Assembly (NCBI GenBank): GCA_964397775.1
Contig: CAYNKL010000051.1
Location: forward strand, 1-26,506
Source: Allosediminivita sp964397775
GTDB lineage: Bacteria > Pseudomonadota > Alphaproteobacteria > Rhodobacterales > Rhodobacteraceae
Direction of reading: 5' to 3'
Length of the DNA: 26,506 bases
The translations under genes and the position numbers were made by a program. The stretch's first letter is position 1, and the number at the start of each line of letters is the position of its first letter. The notes beneath the pieces are model-generated. The model searched no databases and was not told where the DNA came from. It saw only the letters and a program-made list of their open reading frames with translations. Positions 7,563-13,706 of the stretch are shown here, piece by piece.

Positions 7563-9239
7563 ATGATCGCGAAATTCGCCCGCATTCCCGTATTCACATC
7601 AATTCTGGCCCGCGGGCGCGCCCTTATTCCGGCACTTGCGCTTGTCCTCGCCGCCCAGGCGGTTCAGGCGCAGGACGGCGGCACTAGGGCGGTCTGCAGC
7701 GAAGGCACCTTCCAGCTTGTCGAAGGCCAGGTCTGCCAGGTCGGGGCCACCGGGCGCAGCGGGTTTGATACCAGCCTGCTGACCGACGCGAATGGCCGGC
7801 CGATCCAGCACACCTACCGCAGTTTCGAGCAGGCCGGCGCGGGCGCCGCGCTGCTGCTGCTGTTCGACACCTCGGTCGGCAGCAACTCGGGGCAGCTTGG
7901 CAACCGCAGGCCGATCCTCGAGCAGAACATCGAGGCCGCGCGCGATCTCGTGGCGAGCCTGCCCGAGGCGGTCGCCGTCGGCGTCAACAGCTTCGACGCG
8001 ACGCTGGGCATGGACGCCGACATCTCGGCCGACCGGGCCGCCGTGCTGCAAGCGCTCGACAACGGCGACATCACGGCGGACGGGCTGAACACCTTTCTCT
8101 ACGAATCCGCCATCGATTCGATCCGGCAACTCGAGGGGATCCCCGCCCAACGCCGCGTACTCATGATCTTCTCGGATGGCGAGGCGGAGGATTCGGCCTT
8201 TTCCCTGGCCGAGGTTGTCGAGGCGGCGAACGAGGCAGGCGTGCAGATCGTGGGCGCCGGGTCTATCCGGGCCAACAGCGAACGCCCGCTGACCCAGTCG
8301 CTGGAACGGCTGGCCGACGAGACCGGCGGAACCTCGTTCGTCGGCCCCGTGGGGACGGGCGATTTCGACGCGGAGTCGATCCAGGACGTCGAGGACCTGC
8401 TGATCGGCGGTGGCACGCTGGCGATTTCCGAGGATGTGCTGGACGACGGGGACATCGCCTTTCCGCTGGAGCTGGTCCTGACCTATGCCGAAGGGCCGAC
8501 CGAGCGGATTGCCGTCGCCCTACCCGCGTCGATCACCGGTCTTTCGACCGCCGCGCAGTCGGGCGGCGACACGCAGTCCACCGGCGGGGCCGTCTTCGGT
8601 CAGGCCGATGACCCCGACGGGATCGTCGACCGGGTCCTGGGCTGGGTGCTGGGTGTGCCCTGGTGGTGGTACGCGGTCGCGGGCGGTGTGCTTCTGCTGC
8701 TGATCATCCTGCTTTCCCTCATGGGACGCCGGAACGGCCCGGTGCGCGAGAGCTCGGGTGGCATCCCCTCTCCGCAGCCCGCCGCCGCGGCACCGCGGCC
8801 CGCACCCGTCGCGCCCCACACTGCCCGGCAACCCGCGGCCCCGACACATGAGGCCACACCGATGCAGCAGGTCGATACCGTCACCAAGGTGGCCGGGGTG
8901 ACACGGGTGGCCGAGGGCGCCGCGCAGACACGGCAGGTGCAGCACCCCTATGCGACGCTGATCAAGAGCGCGACGGGCGAGCGGATGCCGATCTTCGAGC
9001 CGGAGATCACGATGGGCCGGGGCGAACAGAACTCGGTGATCTTCGACGACACCTCGGTCAGTCGGGTGCACGCGCAACTGAACGTCGGACGTGACGGGCT
9101 GATGCGGATTTCCGACCTCGGGTCGACCAACGGCGTCTTCGTAAACGGCGAGAAGGTCCAGGCTGCCGAATTCGATCCCGGCGACCGCATTTCGCTCGGC
9201 GAGGCCGAGTTCAAGATTGAATGGCCCGCCGACACCTGA
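7563..9239 (+). CDS. Membrane-anchored VWA (periplasmic) / FHA (cytoplasmic) protein
   Basis: The 558-aa protein shows an N-terminal signal peptide (about 1-36: basic start, then an Ala/Leu core ending AQA), a short region with two Cys (about 45-58), a von Willebrand factor A domain (about 95-280), one TM segment (about 367-388), a Pro/Ala-rich linker (395-460) and a C-terminal FHA domain (about 474-556) with MGRGEQNSV, SVSRVHAQL and DLGSTNGVFVNG. The VWA metal site begins D102-T-S104-V-G-S107, slightly off the usual DxSxS spacing, with MIFSDGEAED later. The linker carries T441-K-V, T447-R-V and T456-R-Q, candidate kinase sites. Topology puts VWA outside and FHA inside, so it could transmit a periplasmic binding event to phospho-dependent partners. 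The ATG is preceded by an AT-rich leader. The ligand is unknown. Confidence 0.9.
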   Translation: MIAKFARIPVFTSILARGRALIPALALVLAAQAVQAQDGGTRAVCSEGTFQLVEGQVCQVGATGRSGFDTSLLTDANGRPIQHTYRSFEQAGAGAALLLLFDTSVGSNSGQLGNRRPILEQNIEAARDLVASLPEAVAVGVNSFDATLGMDADISADRAAVLQALDNGDITADGLNTFLYESAIDSIRQLEGIPAQRRVLMIFSDGEAEDSAFSLAEVVEAANEAGVQIVGAGSIRANSERPLTQSLERLADETGGTSFVGPVGTGDFDAESIQDVEDLLIGGGTLAISEDVLDDGDIAFPLELVLTYAEGPTERIAVALPASITGLSTAAQSGGDTQSTGGAVFGQADDPDGIVDRVLGWVLGVPWWWYAVAGGVLLLLIILLSLMGRRNGPVRESSGGIPSPQPAAAAPRPAPVAPHTARQPAAPTHEATPMQQVDTVTKVAGVTRVAEGAAQTRQVQHPYATLIKSATGERMPIFEPEITMGRGEQNSVIFDDTSVSRVHAQLNVGRDGLMRISDLGSTNGVFVNGEKVQAAEFDPGDRISLGEAEFKIEWPADT

Positions 9240-9297
9240 CGCGGCGCCCATGACGACATGATTTGAGACACCAAGTTTTTTTATCCGGGATACCGGC

Positions 9298-10239
9298 ATG
9301 GCAACGATACATTTGACGATAAGGGCCGAGTCCACGGGCGAGATGCTGCTTTCGGATTTTGAGCTGACGCTGCCGGTCGAAATTGGCCGCGAAGAGGATA
9401 CCGATTACCTCCGCATCAGCACCGGGTCGGGCGACGTCTACGCCCTGAAGTGGACGTGCCCCGAGGTTTCGCGTTCGCACTGCAAGGTTCTCGCCGCGGG
9501 AAGCGGCGATGCCTGGCTGCAGGACACGTCGCGCAACGGGGTGATGCGGCTGGACGGGGACGGACGCAGCCGTCCGGTCGACAAGTCGAACGGGCTCGAC
9601 CTGCCATTGGGACAACGCACCGGGTTGCGCATTCCCGGACTGATGATGGAAGTCGTCGTCGGCGCGCTTCCCGCAGAGGAGGCCACCGAAGCCGAAGCGC
9701 CCGTCCGCGAGGAGCCACCCGCGCCGCCGCCCCCGGCCGAACCGCGCCACGTCCACCTTGCCGGGGGGTCTGTGCTGTCGCTGTCGCAGGACGGCGGCGG
9801 GGATACCGACCTTGGCCAAACGGCCATGGTGTTTTCGACCGGCCCGGCGGGATTGAGCATCAAGACCTACCCGATGGCACTGGTCGAGGACCTGTTGGCA
9901 CTGCCCCAGCGCGAGGGACGGACGCTGGCGGCCGCCATCGGTGCGACCGAGGACGGTGTACTGGTGCTGGCCCGTCCCGAAGGCGAGGCGACCCGGGTGA
10001 GGGTCAACCGCGGGGCGCTCGGCACGCGGCCACGTCCGCTGGGCAATCTCGACACGATCGAGATCGGCGGCGCGGTCTTCCGCGCGACCGAGGCGGGGCA
10101 GACGGTGCTCGTCTGCCAGAACTGCAACATGTCGAATGCCTACGCGCGGTCGGACAACTGCGCGCATTGCGGAACGCGGCTGATCAACGCCGAGACCAGG
10201 TTCCTCGTCGACCCGAGCTCTACCGAAGGTCGCGCCTGA
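9298..10239 (+). CDS. FHA-domain protein with C-terminal zinc ribbon
   Basis: The 313-aa cytoplasmic protein has an N-terminal FHA domain (about 1-122: IGRE at 29-32, SRSH at 58-61, TSRNGV at 77-82), a Pro/Glu-rich linker (124-150), a second region (about 155-265) whose end DTIEIGGAVFRA looks like the last strands of a degenerate FHA fold, and a zinc ribbon with C273-x2-C276 and C288-x2-C291. The tail after the ribbon holds T293-R-L-I and T300-R-F, echoing Thr-Arg motifs in other proteins of the cluster. No membrane segment is present. Its stop overlaps the next ATG (TGATG), so it is translationally coupled to the FHA-flavoprotein and probably its partner. A short CCGGGATACCGG hairpin just before the start may affect translation. 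Confidence 0.85.
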   Translation: MATIHLTIRAESTGEMLLSDFELTLPVEIGREEDTDYLRISTGSGDVYALKWTCPEVSRSHCKVLAAGSGDAWLQDTSRNGVMRLDGDGRSRPVDKSNGLDLPLGQRTGLRIPGLMMEVVVGALPAEEATEAEAPVREEPPAPPPPAEPRHVHLAGGSVLSLSQDGGGDTDLGQTAMVFSTGPAGLSIKTYPMALVEDLLALPQREGRTLAAAIGATEDGVLVLARPEGEATRVRVNRGALGTRPRPLGNLDTIEIGGAVFRATEAGQTVLVCQNCNMSNAYARSDNCAHCGTRLINAETRFLVDPSSTEGRA

Positions 10240-12176
10240 TGTTCCGGGTCACGATAGACGCGAGCGACGGCGCTTCGGGCAGCAGCCTGTCCGAAACGCG
10301 CGATCTAGCCCCCGGTGACAGCCTGATCTTCGGGCGCGAGCCCGGCCCGGGCGGTGTCACCCTGCCGGGCCGGGGCGTGTCGCGCCGGCATTTCGAGCTT
10401 GTCGCCGATGCGCAGGGCCTGACGGTCACGGATCTCGACAGCACCAACGGGACGCAGCTTGCCGGCGTGGCGCTCGGCAGTGCGCGCATCACGACCGGCC
10501 AGCGGATCAGTGCCGCCGACACCACCGTGACGGTCCGCTACGAGGAGGTCGAGGCGCAGGCCGCACCGGCCGGGCCGCAATCGCGCTACATCACGCCCGC
10601 CGCCCCCGAGGACACCGGCCTGCCGCCGGACGTCCCCGCGCGCGGAACGGTCGACGTGTCGGAGGTGCACACCGGCGGGCGCCCTGTCTCGGAGATCGCC
10701 TATTGCGCCATCGGGGCGGGCATCGGGTCCTTCGTGTGGATCGACCACCTGCGCTGCTATGGCGTGCACGAGGACGACATCGTCGCCATCGGCCCCGAGG
10801 ACATCCCCTACGCCACCTACGCGCGCTACTGCGCCAACAGCCAGATCCCCGATCACGAAAGACTGCGCTCGAACTCGGCCTCGACACCCGACAATATCTG
10901 GGGGTTTCCGGGCTATGCGCTGCGCGAGAGCGTGACGACCGGCAATCCGCGCTATGCCTTCCAGGTCTTCGGCGAGCCGACGCTGGCCGAGAGCTATACG
11001 CCCCGCGCGGGCCGGGTCTTTCGCAGCTTCGACCGCGAGATGAAGCGCATCAACTGGAGCCGGATGTTCCGCAAGGGGCTGGTTCAGGCGCTGCGCAAGA
11101 CCTCGGACGGGCGCTACGCCATCTACTGGCGCGCGAGCCGCGATGCCGTGCCCGAGGAGCAGCGCAACCAGGTCACGCTGGCGAAGATCGTGCATGTCTC
11201 GACCGGCTACCCGGCGACGCGCTTCGTCGACGATTTCCAGGATTTCCTGGGCCGGCACCCGGAAATGCGGTCGCTGGTGGCCAATGCCTATGAGCCGCAC
11301 GAACACATCTACCAGAAGATCGAGAGTTCGACCGAGCCGGTGAACATCATGGTGCGCGGGCGCGGGATCGTGGCGAGCCGCATCCTGCAACGCCTGAGCG
11401 AGGCGCGGACCCGCAATCCGAACATCGTCATCCTGCATTCGATGCGCAGCCCGATCCGTGCCCAGAAGGGGGCGAAATACGGCTGGGCCCGGCGGCCGGT
11501 GCGCGGTCACGTCGAACTACAGCCCTTCAACTGGCCCAAGGCCTCGTGGGGCGGCGACGTGCGGCTGAAGTACGAGAATGCAGACGCCGAGGAACGCGGC
11601 AGGATCCTCACCCAGCTGGGCGGGACGACCACCGCCGAACGCTCGGACTGGATCGCCATCGGCGAGCGGGGCGGTGAAGAAGGCTGGTACCGGGCGATCT
11701 TCGGGTCGGTGAAGCACATCGCGGTCCGGGGCGAGAAGCTCGGCATCGACATCAAGACGCCCGACGGTTTCGACCAGAGCTTCGAGGCGGACTATCTGAT
11801 CGATTGCACGGGACTGGTGGCCGACCTGTCGCGGTCGCTGTTCCTGGCCGACCTGCTGAACACCTACGAGCTGCCGCAGAACCACGCCTGGCGGCAGCGC
11901 GACGGAAGCTGGCAGAAAGGTCCGCGCACGGGGCTGGAGGTCAGCAATGCCTTCGAAATCGAGGGGCTGCGCAACGGCCAGGGTCGTGTCTACGCCGCGG
12001 GCCAGGTGACCGCCGGAGGCCCCTACCTTGCCGTCGACAGCTTTCTCGGCCTGCAATACGCGGCGCTGCGCTCGGTCGACGACATCGGCGCCAACCGTTT
12101 GACCGCCATGCGGCCCATCGGGCCGGCGCGCTCCGCGATCCAATGGCTGCGCTGGTGCGCAGGCTCAACCCCCTGA
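10239..12176 (+). CDS. FHA domain fused to a FAD/NAD(P)-binding oxidoreductase-like protein
   Basis: The 645-aa protein begins with a clear FHA domain (about 1-102: FGRE at 31-34, SRRHFEL at 48-54, DLDSTNGTQL at 65-74). After a linker comes a dinucleotide-binding Rossmann motif, AIGAGIGSFVW (157-167), a second one, VRGRGIVASR (372-381), then DYLIDCTG (518-525), which resembles the D-x4-TG motif of two-dinucleotide flavoproteins, and YAAGQVTAGGPY near 585-596 at the position of the late FAD-contacting motif. The layout resembles flavin monooxygenases or thioredoxin-reductase-like enzymes, but I do not recognise the exact family or substrate. There is no signal peptide. The ATG overlaps the preceding stop; a longer upstream open frame overlaps the preceding gene in another frame and is rejected. 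A phosphothreonine-reading oxidoreductase is unusual. Confidence 0.8.
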   Translation: MFRVTIDASDGASGSSLSETRDLAPGDSLIFGREPGPGGVTLPGRGVSRRHFELVADAQGLTVTDLDSTNGTQLAGVALGSARITTGQRISAADTTVTVRYEEVEAQAAPAGPQSRYITPAAPEDTGLPPDVPARGTVDVSEVHTGGRPVSEIAYCAIGAGIGSFVWIDHLRCYGVHEDDIVAIGPEDIPYATYARYCANSQIPDHERLRSNSASTPDNIWGFPGYALRESVTTGNPRYAFQVFGEPTLAESYTPRAGRVFRSFDREMKRINWSRMFRKGLVQALRKTSDGRYAIYWRASRDAVPEEQRNQVTLAKIVHVSTGYPATRFVDDFQDFLGRHPEMRSLVANAYEPHEHIYQKIESSTEPVNIMVRGRGIVASRILQRLSEARTRNPNIVILHSMRSPIRAQKGAKYGWARRPVRGHVELQPFNWPKASWGGDVRLKYENADAEERGRILTQLGGTTTAERSDWIAIGERGGEEGWYRAIFGSVKHIAVRGEKLGIDIKTPDGFDQSFEADYLIDCTGLVADLSRSLFLADLLNTYELPQNHAWRQRDGSWQKGPRTGLEVSNAFEIEGLRNGQGRVYAAGQVTAGGPYLAVDSFLGLQYAALRSVDDIGANRLTAMRPIGPARSAIQWLRWCAGSTP

Positions 12177-12195
12177 CCTGCTTGCGAGATCTGCC

Positions 12196-12654
12196 ATGCT
12201 ACCCACCCTTCGCGGACGTATCGAGACCCGCCTCTTCCTGATCATCGTCGTCGGCCTGCCGGTCACCCTTCTCTACGCGCTTTTCGTGGGCGGACTGCCC
12301 TACGACGGCGGGCTGCTGCTGATGCTGCTGGGGGTGCTTCTGGCGCTGCTGGTCGTGGGCGTGATCCTCGATCCGCTCTACATCCTGATCCAGCGGCTGC
12401 GCTGGGACCGCGACTGGCCCTTCGCCTATCAATTCTTCTTCTCGATCATCGAGTTCGTGATCGTGCTGTCGCTGGCGTCGCTGGGATGGATTCCCTGGCT
12501 GGACGAGTTCGCCTTTCAGCGGGGCGCCACCATACGGCTTGCCAGCTTCCACTTCGCCTGGGTCTTCCTGATCGGCTTCTTCCTTCTGCTCGGGCCGCTG
12601 GCCGTGCTCTTCGTGCGCTGGCGCTACAAGGGCGGCCGGTTCGGGAGGCTTTGA
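12196..12654 (+). CDS. Four-TM inner-membrane protein of unknown function
   Basis: The 152-aa product is almost entirely hydrophobic. About four membrane segments are seen near residues 13-32, 40-60, 74-96 and 118-142, with short basic loops (QRLRWDRDW; RWRYKGGRFGRL at the C-terminus). The positive C-terminus suggests that end is cytoplasmic. I recognise no family or active-site motif. It starts 19 bases after the FHA-flavoprotein gene and ends three bases before the TSUP gene, so it is certainly in the same transcription unit as both. It may be a subunit or chaperone for the permease or a membrane docking partner for the flavoprotein; both are inference from spacing alone. Confidence 0.8.
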   Translation: MLPTLRGRIETRLFLIIVVGLPVTLLYALFVGGLPYDGGLLLMLLGVLLALLVVGVILDPLYILIQRLRWDRDWPFAYQFFFSIIEFVIVLSLASLGWIPWLDEFAFQRGATIRLASFHFAWVFLIGFFLLLGPLAVLFVRWRYKGGRFGRL

Positions 12655-12657
12655 GGC

Positions 12658-13602
12658 ATGGCGCGCCTCGTCCGCATCTGGATCCCGATCCATCTGGTGC
12701 TGCTGGTGATCGGGTGGATCCTCCTGTTCCGCGGCTCGGACCTCAGCCTCGATGCGGTGGCGGCGCTCTGGCTTTTCTTTCCGGTGGGCATCCTCGGCGC
12801 GATCATCGCCAATGCCACGGGCACCGGAGGCGGCGTGGTCTTCGTGCCGGTCTTTGCTGCACTTCAGGACGGGGCGATCATGATCGCGCCGGAGTTCCGC
12901 AGGCTGGCCGAGCTCGGGCCCAAGGAATCCGTCGCCGTCTCCTTTGCGATCCAGTGCTTTGGCATGTCGGTGGGTACGCTGACCTGGGCCTGGGCGATCT
13001 TCGTGAAGGATTCCCTGCCCTGGAAGGAGAAAGTGCCCGGAACGACGTTGCAGGGCATCGTCTTCGCGCCGCTTGCGCTGGGGATCCCGGTGCTGCTTTT
13101 CACCCAGATCTTCATCGTGCGGGCCGTCGACGGCGCCTCACTGATCGCGTGGTTCAAGGTGGCCTCGCTGGCGCTGGGGGTCTTTTTGCTGGTCTTCACC
13201 TGGGTCCAGAGGCGCCAGCCCGCGAGCGAACGGCGCCTGCACCTGACGCGCTTCGATCTCTACATGCTGCTGATCCTCGGCGCGGCGGGCGGCTTCGTCA
13301 CGGCGCTTTTTTCGGTGGGGATCGGAGAGTTCATGGCGATCTACCTGCTGCTGCGAAAGTATCCCACGCGGATCGCAATCGCGGCGGCGGTCTGGGTGTC
13401 GGTGATCTGCGTGATCACCGGGATCTGGTTCAACATCTGGGCGGGTTTCCTGCGCCCCGAGGTGGCGCTCATCGCGATCCCCGGCGCCATGCTGGGCGGC
13501 TTCATCGCGCGGATCATCGCCGGGTGGCTGGGTCCGCTCTGGCTCAAGACGTTGGCGGCGCTCTGGATCACGCTGAGCGCCGTCTACCTGCTCGTGACAT
13601 GA
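12658..13602 (+). CDS. TSUP (TauE/SafE, DUF81) family permease
   Basis: The 314-aa protein has about eight hydrophobic segments and family features of the TSUP group of anion permeases, which move sulfite, sulfoacetate, thiosulfate or other sulfur-containing anions. Visible marks are an early small-residue stretch, GAIIANATGTGGGVVFVPV (47-65), and the matching GAAGGFVTALFSVGIGEF in the second half, the internal duplication expected of the family. Cytoplasmic loops carry charged stretches (RRQPASERRLHL). It lies three bases after the four-TM gene and 104 bases before the kinase. Its presence within a phospho-signalling cluster next to a flavoprotein suggests handling of a sulfur anion, but substrate and direction are unknown. 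Confidence 0.88.
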   Translation: MARLVRIWIPIHLVLLVIGWILLFRGSDLSLDAVAALWLFFPVGILGAIIANATGTGGGVVFVPVFAALQDGAIMIAPEFRRLAELGPKESVAVSFAIQCFGMSVGTLTWAWAIFVKDSLPWKEKVPGTTLQGIVFAPLALGIPVLLFTQIFIVRAVDGASLIAWFKVASLALGVFLLVFTWVQRRQPASERRLHLTRFDLYMLLILGAAGGFVTALFSVGIGEFMAIYLLLRKYPTRIAIAAAVWVSVICVITGIWFNIWAGFLRPEVALIAIPGAMLGGFIARIIAGWLGPLWLKTLAALWITLSAVYLLVT

Positions 13603-13660
13603 CGCATCACGGCGGGATCACGCCCCCGCGCGGCTGGCTGACAGCCGGAGTTCGAGAGAG

Positions 13661-13668
13661 TAACGTTA
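13661..13668. promoter_or_regulatory. Palindromic site before the kinase gene
   Basis: TAACGTTA (13661-13668), in an AT-rich leader, shares the ACGTTA core with CGTTAACG at 5804-5811 upstream of the first cluster gene. The 104-base gap also contains a small CGGCTG/CAGCCG hairpin (13631-13647). It may mark an internal promoter or operator, but evidence is thin. Confidence 0.25.
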
Positions 13669-13706
13669 CGTAAGTTTATTTGAGCCCGATCGCATAGGTT
13701 TCGCAG

